Below, one piece after another: positions 1 to 8,529 of a stretch of 51,558 nt of DNA. The translations under genes were made by a program, and so were the position numbers. The DNA is from an uncultured Atopobium sp. Lineage in GTDB: Bacteria; Actinomycetota; Coriobacteriia; Coriobacteriales; Atopobiaceae. Location: contig CALIAD010000120.1 in NCBI GenBank assembly GCA_938041635.1, positions 1 to 51,558 on the forward strand, given 5' to 3'. The number at the start of each line of letters is the position of its first letter. The stretch's first letter is position 1. A model generated the notes under the pieces. That model was given only the letters and a program-made list of their open reading frames with translations. It was not told where the DNA came from and did not search any database.

Positions 1-2
1 GC

Positions 3-1286
3 GTGTTGGACGTCGATAAGAGGCTCATGGTTTCTTCTGATACAACACATATTTCCGATACACCTGCACAAGAGCCCGTCAGCGCTCCTGGTCGTTGCGA
101 GCTGCCACTTGACGGTCGAGGCGACGCAGAAGCAGTTTCAGGTTCTAACACCTTTATTTCTTGGGGCGCACGCTCTGACGTGGGATTAGTTCGCGAGCAT
201 AACGAAGACTCGTTCCTTTTACGCACCCCTCTCTTTGCTATCTGTGACGGTATGGGAGGCCATGCTGCTGGTGAGGTAGCAAGCTCTATTGCCGTTAAAG
301 TCATTGCTGAACAGGCACCAAGTACTGCAGACGATGTCCGTCTTGGTGCTGCAATTGAGGCCGCTAACCAAGAAGTTATTGACGCTCCTGCCAAGGGCAT
401 TGGCAAACCAGGCATGGGTTCTACCGCCTCAGCCGTTCTCATTGAGGGCAATCAGATGGCTGTTGCCCATGTTGGCGACTCTCGTATTTACCTGCTTCAT
501 CACGGAACTTTGGTCCGCATTACTCACGACCACAGCTACGTTGAGGAGCTCATTGATTCTGGCCAGATTACCGCTGATGAGGCGCGTACACACCCTTCTC
601 GCTCGGTAGTTACGCGAGCTCTTGGCTCTGATCCAGACATGTACGCAGATCACTTCTCGCTTGAAGTATCTGATGGTGACCGCATTATCTTGTGCTCCGA
701 TGGCCTTTCTGGCATGGTGCCCGACGACGAGATTGAATCCATTGCTGTTTCTAACGTCACACCACAAAAGGCTGCTGATAACCTTGTTTCCGCAGCTCTT
801 ACCTATGGCGGATCTGACAATATCACCGTTATTGTCATTGATGTCTTAGACGACGGCATAGCCGATCAAACCAGACGACACCTTACCCGTGGCGTCATAG
901 CAACGTTTATCTCGTTTCTTGCACTTTTTGCTGCCACTGTTGCCGTGTTCTTCCTGTTTGTAAGTAGCGAGTGGTACTTGGGAATTAACGGAACTACCGT
1001 TGGCGTTTATCGAGGTATTCCTACAACAATTGCCGGCATAAACATGTCTTCGCTTGTTGAAACTACGTCTATTGAAATAAAAGATTTGCCTGACGCAGTT
1101 CAAGACTCACTAGCCGAAGGAATCCGCGTTAAAAACGAGGATGAAGCGCATAGTACCGTCGAGAATTACCGCAAACAAATTGATGACGCCAACACTAAAG
1201 CGGTCAAAAAGAAAGAAGACGTTCAGTCTGGCGGAACACCCACAACAGAAACAACAACGTCAACAACAAGTTCGGGAGGTGAGTAG
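3..1286 (+). CDS. pstP: PP2C-family Ser/Thr protein phosphatase, membrane-anchored
   Basis: Metal-dependent phosphatase that would reverse Ser/Thr phosphorylation by the PknB-type kinase encoded two genes downstream. Counting from the GTG at 3, the PP2C motifs are in order: R64-x-x-N67-x-D69, DGMGG with D82, HVGDSR, SDG and GGSDN with D272. These give the usual aspartates for two metal ions. One membrane helix lies at about residues 297-320, followed by about 100 extracytoplasmic residues ending in a Thr/Ser-rich tail. This is the actinobacterial PstP layout. The start is uncertain: GTG 3 is the first visible one, but ATG 27 follows AAGAGG at a short 3-nt spacing and the true start could lie upstream of the window. 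The stop is 2 nt before the next gene, suggesting one operon. Confidence 0.93.
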   Translation: MLDVDKRLMVSSDTTHISDTPAQEPVSAPGRCELPLDGRGDAEAVSGSNTFISWGARSDVGLVREHNEDSFLLRTPLFAICDGMGGHAAGEVASSIAVKVIAEQAPSTADDVRLGAAIEAANQEVIDAPAKGIGKPGMGSTASAVLIEGNQMAVAHVGDSRIYLLHHGTLVRITHDHSYVEELIDSGQITADEARTHPSRSVVTRALGSDPDMYADHFSLEVSDGDRIILCSDGLSGMVPDDEIESIAVSNVTPQKAADNLVSAALTYGGSDNITVIVIDVLDDGIADQTRRHLTRGVIATFISFLALFAATVAVFFLFVSSEWYLGINGTTVGVYRGIPTTIAGINMSSLVETTSIEIKDLPDAVQDSLAEGIRVKNEDEAHSTVENYRKQIDDANTKAVKKKEDVQSGGTPTTETTTSTTSSGGE

Positions 1287-1288
1287 GA

Positions 1289-4153
1289 ATGGAAAAAGCA
1301 GGTGGACTAAGGCGTAATACAGAGCTCTTCTTACTATTTGTAGGAGCAATCCCTGTATTTCTGCTGTACGCCATGTACATGATTACTGCTCGCTCAACGC
1401 TCAGCCTTGAGACAATGGCCGTTCCTATTGGTCTCTTTGCAGCATTTACCGTGGCTCACATTGCTATTAGGTTCCTTGCTCCCGCAGCAGACCCCGCCAT
1501 TCTCCCCATTGTGTTTGTGCTTTCGGGAATTGGCATCACCATGGTCACCAGACTTGCGCCAAATCTTGCAGTCAACCAAACGATTTGGCTCTTTATCTCT
1601 GTTGTTGTCATGATTGTGGTACTAGCGGTCATTAGAAATCTTGACGCGTTAGCACGCTACAAATACTCCATTGGTATTCTCGGCGTCATACTGCTTCTTT
1701 TGCCAATTGTTATTGGCCAGGACCGCTATGGCGCAAAGCTCTGGATTTCTTTTGGCGCATTCACCTTCCAGCCTGGCGAAATTGCAAAGATTGCCATTAC
1801 GCTCTTCCTGGCGTTTTATCTAGCACTGAATCGAGAAGCCCTATCGGTCTCCATGCGTTCTTTTGGACCTTTCCGCATTCCTCGCTTTAAAATGCTGCTT
1901 CCTCTGTTTGTCATGTGGGGCATCAGCCTGATTGTTGTTATTTTTGAACGCGACCTTGGTAGCGCTCTGCTCTTCTTCGTGTTCTTTGTCATCATGCTCT
2001 ATGTAGCAACGGGTCGCGCTAGCTACGTTTTTGTCAGTATTGCGCTCTTGGCTATTGGCGGCGTGGTGCTGTACCACTTCTTTGGTCACGTTCAGACTCG
2101 TGTCAACATTTGGCTTGATCCGTTCAAAGATCCCGCTGGAGACGGCTACCAAATTGTCCAGTCCCTCTATTCCATCGCAGATGGAGGTCTTGCTGGCACC
2201 GGAATTGATAAGGGAATGCCTACGCTGATCCCTATTGTTGAGTCTGACTTTATTTTCTCGGCCATTGCAGAAGAGATGGGTCTCTTTGGCGGAGCAGCAA
2301 TTATTACCTTGTTCCTGCTGCTTACCGTGCGCGGCCTCGCAACAGCTGCTCGCGCAAAGTCCGATTCATCTGCTTTTGCGGCTGCTGGTCTTACGAGTGT
2401 TCTGGCATTTCAGACCTTCCTTATTGTTGCAGGCGTTACTAAGCTGATGCCTCTAACTGGTGTCACCTTGCCTTTTATGAGTCAGGGCGGCAGCTCTCTT
2501 CTTTCCAGCTTTATCATTGTTGCCCTGCTACTCAGAGCGGGTGATGAGGGTACTGGTCGCGAGACAGAGCTTGAGCCAAGTAAAAAAGTGCTTGATTCAC
2601 AAAGACTTGAAATTTCTTCTGGAGGAGCTCACGCCTCCTCTGTCCTACATGGCAGCCACATCCGTGGAGGCTTTGGTCTGCAGTCTGAAGAGTCTGGTGT
2701 TCTGGGACGTGTTGCTCTCGGAAAACGTCTGACCAATTTGGTTACCGTCTTTACCCTCTTCTTCACCGTTCTTCTCGGCAATTTGACCTTCTTGATGGTG
2801 ATTGACGCACCTAGACTTCAGGCGCTTCCTACCAACAACCACACCATTGCTAGGAGTGCATACGTTCAGCGCGGCGCCATCATGACTTCTGACGGCGTCA
2901 CCCTGGCTGAGAGCGTCAAGCAAGACGATGGCACCTACGTGCGCAACTATCCACACGACGGCATGGCTTCTCACACGGTTGGCTACATCTCTACCCAGTA
3001 CGGAACTGCAGGTATTGAGTCCTCCATGAACGAGACACTCACCGGCCATGCAGATCATTCTGACTGGAGAAGTGCTCTGTACTCGATGGCTGGCGTCAAC
3101 ACCGCTGGTTCAAGCGTTGTTTTAACCATCAATTCCCAGATGCAGGCTGTAGCAGAAGCTGCACTCCAGGGATATTCCGGCTCCATTGTTGTTATGGATC
3201 CAGCCACCGGAGCCGTGCTTGCAAAGGCTTCAAGCCCTTCATACACCCACGCTGATCTGGGCACTGTTATTGAGTCTGGTACCGGCAGTCAGCTGGTTGA
3301 CAGAACTACCCAGGCGCTCTACTCCCCTGGCTCGTCGTTTAAGACCGTTACACTTTCTGCTGGTATTGATACGCACACCACCACGCTGGACACCACCTAT
3401 TCTGCTCCAGGAACTATGGAGCTTGGCGGTGGAACCATCCACAACTACGCCAACGAGGACATGGGCACTATTCCTCTGCGCGAGGCATTTGCTCGCTCTT
3501 CTAACACGGCGTTGGCGCAACTTGGCGTAGCACTTGGCGCAGACAACCTGGTCAGCTATGCACGTGCCTTTGGTTATGGCACCGCACTTGGTCAGGACTT
3601 CTCCACTACACCATCGTTGATGCCAAATCCTGCCGAGATGACCACCTGGGAGCTTGGCTGGGCATCCTGCGGTCTTCCTGTTGGAGAGCATGCAAGCCCT
3701 GCAGGTCCTCAGACCACCGTCATGCAAAACGCTGTTGTTGCGGCTGCAATTGCTAACGGCGGCGTGGTCATGAACCCTTACATTGTTGATCGCGTTCTCT
3801 CGCCAGAGGGAGCTGTTGTTTCTACAACGTCACCAAAATCGCTTGGACAGGCAGTGTCTGCGGATACCGCCGCGCAGGTCCGAGAGGCAATGTTGGGCGT
3901 TGTTGAATCCGGCACTGGTATGGGAGCGCGCGTTCCGGGTGTCAAGATTGCAGGTAAAACAGGTACGGCAGACGTCGAGAACGGTAACTTTAACTCGTTC
4001 TTCATCGGTTTTGCGCCTTACGACCACCCAACCCTTGTTGTTTCTGTTGTCATCGAAGGCAACGGCGAGAACGTTTTAGGTTACGGTGCTCAAGTTGGCG
4101 GACGTGTTCTTGCGCAGTGCCTGAACATCCAGGCTTTGGGAGCTGCTTCGTAG
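1289..4153 (+). CDS. RodA/FtsW glycosyltransferase fused to a class B penicillin-binding protein
   Basis: One 954-residue ORF carries both halves of a peptidoglycan synthase that are normally separate proteins. Residues 1 to about 420 are a polytopic SEDS (RodA/FtsW/SpoVE) domain with the conserved late segment PFMSQGGSS. After a linker, a further membrane helix at about 482-505 leads into a PbpA-like transpeptidase. Its active-site motifs are S682-S-F-K685 (nucleophile S682), S737-S-N739 and K890-T-G892. SEDS proteins polymerise lipid II and the class B PBP cross-links the strands, so the fusion fixes them 1:1. ATG 1289 has GGGAGGTG seven bases upstream. No stop or frameshift separates the halves. 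It lies between phosphatase and kinase genes where actinobacteria usually carry rodA and pbpA as two genes. Confidence 0.95.
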   Translation: MEKAGGLRRNTELFLLFVGAIPVFLLYAMYMITARSTLSLETMAVPIGLFAAFTVAHIAIRFLAPAADPAILPIVFVLSGIGITMVTRLAPNLAVNQTIWLFISVVVMIVVLAVIRNLDALARYKYSIGILGVILLLLPIVIGQDRYGAKLWISFGAFTFQPGEIAKIAITLFLAFYLALNREALSVSMRSFGPFRIPRFKMLLPLFVMWGISLIVVIFERDLGSALLFFVFFVIMLYVATGRASYVFVSIALLAIGGVVLYHFFGHVQTRVNIWLDPFKDPAGDGYQIVQSLYSIADGGLAGTGIDKGMPTLIPIVESDFIFSAIAEEMGLFGGAAIITLFLLLTVRGLATAARAKSDSSAFAAAGLTSVLAFQTFLIVAGVTKLMPLTGVTLPFMSQGGSSLLSSFIIVALLLRAGDEGTGRETELEPSKKVLDSQRLEISSGGAHASSVLHGSHIRGGFGLQSEESGVLGRVALGKRLTNLVTVFTLFFTVLLGNLTFLMVIDAPRLQALPTNNHTIARSAYVQRGAIMTSDGVTLAESVKQDDGTYVRNYPHDGMASHTVGYISTQYGTAGIESSMNETLTGHADHSDWRSALYSMAGVNTAGSSVVLTINSQMQAVAEAALQGYSGSIVVMDPATGAVLAKASSPSYTHADLGTVIESGTGSQLVDRTTQALYSPGSSFKTVTLSAGIDTHTTTLDTTYSAPGTMELGGGTIHNYANEDMGTIPLREAFARSSNTALAQLGVALGADNLVSYARAFGYGTALGQDFSTTPSLMPNPAEMTTWELGWASCGLPVGEHASPAGPQTTVMQNAVVAAAIANGGVVMNPYIVDRVLSPEGAVVSTTSPKSLGQAVSADTAAQVREAMLGVVESGTGMGARVPGVKIAGKTGTADVENGNFNSFFIGFAPYDHPTLVVSVVIEGNGENVLGYGAQVGGRVLAQCLNIQALGAAS

Positions 4154-4253
4154 CGCCTAAAACACCGCACGGTCTTCTCCCCAAGTAGTTGGGTGTGTTC
4201 TAAGATAGTAAGTGACGTGGCGAGAAAATCGCACGCTTGATAGGAGTTGAGTT

Positions 4254-6179
4254 ATGCCAGGTAGAATGCTCAGTGGGCGTTACCAGGTTCAAGACAAAAT
4301 TGGTACCGGTGGAATGGCCACCGTTTACCGCGGACAGGACCAGGTTCTTGGTCGTACTGTTGCCATCAAGATGATGCTGCCGCAGTACGCAAACGATCCT
4401 TCCTTTGCTGCCCGTTTTAAGCAGGAGGCTCAGGCTGCAGCGGCGCTCTCCAGTCCTTATATTGTCTCGATATACGACTGGGGTAAGGATGGCGAGTCCT
4501 ACTACATTGTCATGGAGTATCTGCGCGGTACAGACCTTAAGAGTGGCATCCGCAAACATGGAGCCCTTGATTCCCGTAAGGTCGCTCAGATTGGCTCTCA
4601 GATTGCTCAGGCGCTCTCTGTAGCACATCGTCACGACATCATTCACCGTGACATCAAGCCACAGAACATCATGGTCCAGCCAGATGGCAACATCAAGGTC
4701 ATGGACTTTGGCATTGCTCGTGCAAAGAACAGCAGTCTAACCACCGATAACTCTGTTCTTGGCACCGCCCATTACGTTTCTCCAGAGCAGAGTACGGGCA
4801 AGCCTTTGGGACCAACCACCGATATCTATTCCCTAGGCATTGTCATGTACGAGGCTGCAACTGGCCGCGTTCCCTTTGTTGGTGACGACGCTATCAGCGT
4901 TGCTATGAAGCAGGTCAACGAGGCTCCTCAGCCACCATCGCTGATCAACCCCAACGTTGACCCCGCACTCGAGGCAATCATTCTTCGCTGTATGGAGAAA
5001 AACCCGGCTGACCGCTATCAGAGTGCTGACGAGCTTGCTCGTGCGCTGCGCGATTTTATTGCTGGCCGCGCCACCATTCCAAGCAACACCACCGTGAGCC
5101 CCCGCATTGTGACACCACCTCAGCCAACTTCCAGGTTGGATCGTCGCGGCATTGACGGCTCCAACACCTACATCACGCGCGGTGGCGACACTGGTCGCTT
5201 GAACCGCGTCCATTCTCGCGAAGAGGCTGATGAGCTTGACAGGCGCGAGAATAAACGTCACAAGCGCAACGTTATTCTCGGCGTTCTGGGCGCTTTGGTT
5301 GTCCTGGCTCTTGCCGGCTTTGCTATTGCACAGATGCTCGGCAACTCCGCCCAGCAGTATCTGGTTCCACAGTTTGTTGGTCAGACAAAAGACCAGGCTA
5401 CTCAGGCACTAAATGCTTCTGATAGCCACTTTAAGCTGGGAACTGTTACAGAAAGCTACAGTGATTCTGCTCCTGAAGGCCAGGTCATTGATCAGACACC
5501 AAGCGCTAACAAACAGGCTCCTGAAGGAACCGCGGTTAACCTTGTCATTTCTAAGGGCGCTAAACCTGCTGCTGCAGTTAAGGTGCCTGATCTTACCAAC
5601 AAGAGTCCATCAGAGGCTGAGTCTGCTCTTGCTGCTGTTGGCCTCAAAGCAAGAAATGGTGACTCGGTTGAGTCGGATGACGTAACCGTTGGTTATGTTG
5701 CAACACAGGAACCAGCCGCAGGTAGCGATGCTAAAGCTGGCGACACCATCACCTATCACCTGTCTACTGGCAAGGGTAAGGCAGATGTTCCAGACGTCAC
5801 CGAGATGACTGCCGAGCGTGCGTCCGATGTCCTGAAAGATGCAGGCTTCAAGGTAGATACTCAGAAACAGCCTTCGTCGAGCGTTCCTGAGGGCCGTGTC
5901 ATCTCCCAGTCTCCAGCTAACGGCAAGGCAGATAAGGGTTCCACGGTAACCATCGTTGTTTCTTCCGGTGCTCAGAGCGGCTCTGTTCCAAACGTTGTCG
6001 GCAAGGACTTTGAAACTGCCCAGTCCACGCTGGAGAACGCGGGCTTCCAGGTCAACACGGTTTGGGTCTACGATGACAACGTTGCAACCGGAAACGTAGT
6101 TGGCCAAACACCTTCAAGTGCTGCAGCTGGCGCTACTATCACCATCCGCGTCTCTAGCGGACCTCGTCCATCAGCGTAA
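4254..6179 (+). CDS. pknB: Ser/Thr protein kinase PknB with four PASTA domains
   Basis: Transmembrane kinase that senses cell-wall fragments outside and phosphorylates division and wall-synthesis proteins inside. The kinase domain (about 1-270) shows the glycine loop IGTGGMATVY, K39 in AIK, catalytic H131-R-D133 with KPQN, and D151-FG. A basic juxtamembrane stretch precedes one helix at about 338-361. Four PASTA repeats follow, beginning near YLVPQFVG, VKVPDLTN, ADVPDVTE and GSVPNVVG. ATG 4254 has TAGGAG about 8 nt upstream. A 100-nt gap separates it from the fusion gene, so it may have its own promoter, although I could not define one. A strong terminator follows. Confidence 0.97.
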   Translation: MPGRMLSGRYQVQDKIGTGGMATVYRGQDQVLGRTVAIKMMLPQYANDPSFAARFKQEAQAAAALSSPYIVSIYDWGKDGESYYIVMEYLRGTDLKSGIRKHGALDSRKVAQIGSQIAQALSVAHRHDIIHRDIKPQNIMVQPDGNIKVMDFGIARAKNSSLTTDNSVLGTAHYVSPEQSTGKPLGPTTDIYSLGIVMYEAATGRVPFVGDDAISVAMKQVNEAPQPPSLINPNVDPALEAIILRCMEKNPADRYQSADELARALRDFIAGRATIPSNTTVSPRIVTPPQPTSRLDRRGIDGSNTYITRGGDTGRLNRVHSREEADELDRRENKRHKRNVILGVLGALVVLALAGFAIAQMLGNSAQQYLVPQFVGQTKDQATQALNASDSHFKLGTVTESYSDSAPEGQVIDQTPSANKQAPEGTAVNLVISKGAKPAAAVKVPDLTNKSPSEAESALAAVGLKARNGDSVESDDVTVGYVATQEPAAGSDAKAGDTITYHLSTGKGKADVPDVTEMTAERASDVLKDAGFKVDTQKQPSSSVPEGRVISQSPANGKADKGSTVTIVVSSGAQSGSVPNVVGKDFETAQSTLENAGFQVNTVWVYDDNVATGNVVGQTPSSAAAGATITIRVSSGPRPSA

Positions 6180-6215
6180 TCACTGCGGCGTGCAATGTGC
6201 TCAACCAGTACGTTC

Positions 6216-6250
6216 AAGCCCTGCAACCGTGTTTGGTTGCAGGGCTTTTT
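6216..6250 (+). terminator. Rho-independent terminator after pknB
   Basis: An 11-bp perfect GC-rich stem (6218-6228 with 6235-6245) and a 6-nt loop are followed directly by five T. It lies 37 nt after the pknB stop and closes the wall-synthesis operon. Confidence 0.93.
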
Positions 6251-6751
6251 GCTACCACGGAAATAGTTCGACAGCGGCACGTGGCGTCGCCGGAACCGGC
6301 GAAGCAAGCGCTTCAGCGCTTTTCGGGTCATAGACAACTGATGTAACTGACACGACCTGTTTTTGCTGATAGCCGAACACACCTAAGTCGGATAATCTGT
6401 CAAAAAGACGTATACATGACGCCGAAAATAGCTAAGGCGTGCAGATTATCGTCATTAGGTGTGTAATATGCCCGCAATTAAGCAGATTATCCGACATAGG
6501 TGTGTTGCTTAGAAGTGAAATTTACCTATAGTTAGATTTTTTATATTTCTCTATTCATTTTCCAGCATATTAGATGAAGTTTATGCATAAAGATGTATAT
6601 CAGTCAGGGAGACCACTCGGTCGTCAGACATTGAGCCCCAGTTGTCCGGTTATCTTGATTAAGAACTAGACAATTTCTCAGCGAGGCGCGGCTAAGATGC
6701 ACCATTTTGTACGCCAAGCCTAAAAACCGACGCTGACACGCCACAACAGAG
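6251..6751. other. Gene-free stretch with hairpins and a repeat cluster
   Basis: I see no convincing coding region in these 500 nt. Near the start are two compact hairpins: TCGCCGG-AA-CCGGCGA at 6287-6302, then AAGCGC-TTCA-GCGCTT at 6306-6321 followed by TT, which could be the end of a short RNA. The three 23-nt repeats at 6377-6505 are listed separately. The rest (6510-6750) is AT-rich and then unremarkable. The stretch abuts the 3' end of a tRNA-Arg gene, a common integration point for mobile DNA, but I found no duplicated tRNA end and no integrase. Confidence 0.5.
6377..6505. repeat. Cluster of three 23-nt repeats, one direct and two inverted
   Basis: Copy 1 (6377-6399) reads forward. Copies 2 (6442-6464) and 3 (6483-6505) read in reverse. 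All share outer arms ACACACCTAA and GATAATCTG; the middle four bases are GTCG in copy 1 and TGAC in copy 2 (read in the same direction). Copy 3 is the reverse complement of copy 1 with one mismatch. A short inverted repeat, ACGCC/GGCGT, lies between copies 1 and 2. The array could be a multi-site operator, a recombination or iteron array, or a small palindromic mobile remnant. No gene in it explains it. Confidence 0.85.
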
Positions 6752-6780
6752 AAAAACCGGCAGCACGAAGCTGCCGGTTT
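6752..6780 (-). terminator. Terminator downstream of tRNA-Arg
   Basis: An 11-bp stem (6754-6764 with 6770-6780) and a 5-nt loop run into a T tract on the minus strand, 9 nt after the tRNA 3' end. Confidence 0.85.
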
Positions 6781-6788
6781 AAAATCAA

Positions 6789-6864
6789 TGGTGCCCCCGG
6801 GCCGATTCGAACGGCCGACACCCGCTTTAGGAGAGCGGTGCTCTATCCCCTGAGCTACGAAGGC
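6789..6864 (-). tRNA. tRNA-Arg (anticodon CCT)
   Basis: 76 nt including an encoded CCA. The acceptor stem GCCTTCG pairs with CGGGGGC through two G-T pairs. The anticodon loop is CTCCTAA, reading AGG, and the T-loop is GTTCGAATC. It is a minor Arg isoacceptor. Confidence 0.96.
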
Positions 6865-6944
6865 ATGTGGGATATTCTACTCACGTAGGCTCGCGTACGC
6901 AAATCTCGCCAACGCTTGCGGCGCCGGCAGCAGCGCGAGAGCTG

Positions 6945-7571
6945 CTACTTGCGACGAGCCTTGCGCTCGGCTCTCTTTCTGTCGTACTCAGCCTGACGTT
7001 CGAGGTAGAAATCGTTGAGCTTCTTGTCGGTCATGCCAGCAACCTTAGCCTCGATCTTCTTGCGAAGAGGACGCATCTTAAAGAAGCTGTAGACAACCGA
7101 ACCAAAGATGCAGAAGTAAGCAAAGACCAGCATGATGGCAGAAATCATACCAACGCCGGTGTTCAGGTCCCTTGACTCAGGAACCATATACGAAAGCACC
7201 AGTGTAATGATGGTTGCAACAAAGCCAAGACCTAGGAAAACCCACCAAACGCGCTCGGCACGATGATAGTCTGGATCCGCGCGCAGCATAGCCTCAAATC
7301 CACGGCTGCGAATATCCTCGCGCTCGCGCTGACGAGCGCGTGCAGCACGCTTTTCCTCTTTGCTCTTTGGAGCGCTGGAGCCAGAGCCAGAGCCACTCAC
7401 GCGTACAGACGCAGCTGCCTCTCGTACTGGTTTAGCAGTAGCAGCAGATTTGCGACCAAAAGCGGAATACGTAGGACGCTCAGTCTCCTCAGAGGTTTCT
7501 TTCTTTGAAAGGCTTGCGGTAGCCTCACGCGCTTCTTTGGTTGCGCCTGTAATGGTGTCACGCAGTGACAT
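6945..7571 (-). CDS. Hypothetical protein with two membrane helices
   Basis: I do not recognise a named family. The 208-residue protein has a charged Ser/Lys/Arg-rich cytoplasmic N-terminal half (about 1-105), two hydrophobic helices (about 107-132 and 138-162) separated by a short loop, and a strongly basic C-terminal tail ending in RKARRK. The layout suggests an integral membrane protein with most of its mass in the cytoplasm. The ATG overlaps the end of purC by 14 nt, so it is probably translationally coupled to that gene. The 80 nt between its stop and the tRNA-Arg gene hold no clear terminator. Confidence 0.8.
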   Translation of the reverse strand: MSLRDTITGATKEAREATASLSKKETSEETERPTYSAFGRKSAATAKPVREAAASVRVSGSGSGSSAPKSKEEKRAARARQREREDIRSRGFEAMLRADPDYHRAERVWWVFLGLGFVATIITLVLSYMVPESRDLNTGVGMISAIMLVFAYFCIFGSVVYSFFKMRPLRKKIEAKVAGMTDKKLNDFYLERQAEYDRKRAERKARRK

Positions 7572-8454
7572 TGGTCTCCTTCAGTGGTACAAACTCAGTT
7601 CCCGTAATAATCTGGAATGCCGTACGATAACGCTCGGACGTGCCCTCAATAACCTCTTCTGGAAGATGAGGTGGCTCTCCTTGCATGTCCCAATGGGCTT
7701 TCAGCCAATCGCGTACATACTGTTTGTCGTAGCTTGGCTGAACGTGTCCCTCAGAATAACCCTCAGCAGGCCAGAAACGGCTTGAATCGGGTGTAAGGCA
7801 CTCATCAATAAGTGTAAGTTTTCCGTCGATAAAACCGAACTCAAATTTGGTATCCGCAATAATAATTCCACGAGTTGCAGCATATTCTGCAGCAGCCTTA
7901 TAAATTGCAAGCGAGGCTTCCTTCAGCTGAGTAGCAACATCCTCACCAACAATCTCGCAGCAACGCTCAAAAGAGATATTCTCGTCATGATCGCCAAGCT
8001 CAGCCTTAGTGGAAGGGGTGAAGATTGGCTCAGGAAGCTTAGATGCCTCAGTCAGGCCATCTGGCAGCTTAATGCCGCAGACGGTACCGTCCTGGTCATA
8101 GGTCTTTTTGCCAGAACCAGTAAGGTAACCACGAACAATGCACTCGATTGGCACGGTCTGTGCTTTCTTTACCAGCATTGCGCGACCAGCAAGATACTCA
8201 GTGTAATCTGCAAACTGCTCAGGAGTCTGATCTGGCAAAACAGAAATCATGTGGTTAGGCAGAAGGTCCTTGAAGCGATTAAACCAGAAAGCGCTGATAC
8301 GTGTCAGAATTTCTCCCTTAAAAGGAATCTCGTCAGGAAGAATAAAGTCAAAAGCACTAATGCGATCGCTCGCAACCATCAAAAGTTTGTCGCCACAATC
8401 GTAGATATCGCGAACCTTACCGTGCGAATCGGGACGAAGCTCAGCTCCAGCCAC
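7558..8454 (-). CDS. purC: Phosphoribosylaminoimidazole-succinocarboxamide synthase (SAICAR synthetase)
   Basis: Joins aspartate to CAIR with ATP to give SAICAR in purine synthesis. Visible family segments are GKVRDIYD near the N-terminus, SDRISAFDFILPDEIPFKG, PIECIVRGYLTGSG, and IIIADTKFEFGF followed by DECLTPDSSRFW. Length matches the long PurC form. I place the start at GTG 8454, which has GTGAGG five bases upstream. The frame extends to a TTG at 8475 with no ribosome site. It follows the histidine kinase by 75 nt on the same strand. The next purine step but one, PurB, is encoded 4 kb away on the same strand. Confidence 0.95.
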   Translation of the reverse strand: MAGAELRPDSHGKVRDIYDCGDKLLMVASDRISAFDFILPDEIPFKGEILTRISAFWFNRFKDLLPNHMISVLPDQTPEQFADYTEYLAGRAMLVKKAQTVPIECIVRGYLTGSGKKTYDQDGTVCGIKLPDGLTEASKLPEPIFTPSTKAELGDHDENISFERCCEIVGEDVATQLKEASLAIYKAAAEYAATRGIIIADTKFEFGFIDGKLTLIDECLTPDSSRFWPAEGYSEGHVQPSYDKQYVRDWLKAHWDMQGEPPHLPEEVIEGTSERYRTAFQIITGTEFVPLKETNVTA

Positions 8455-8529
8455 AATGACCTCACTTCTGCGCAAAGCGCGTTGTATTGCAGGACTTTCG
8501 ATTGTACGGCAAAATGCCCAAAAATCGAC

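Noticed and set aside
2..19. Possible end of an upstream FHA-domain gene (five codons, Arg-Val-Gly-Arg-Arg, then stop)
   Set aside because: Gene order in actinobacteria makes it plausible, but five codons cannot support an identification.
4178..4206. Promoter for pknB using TTGGGT and TAAGAT
   Set aside because: The two elements are only 6 nt apart, which is not a usable spacing.
6251..6864. Integrated element at tRNA-Arg
   Set aside because: No integrase, no duplicated tRNA 3' end and no cargo genes were found.
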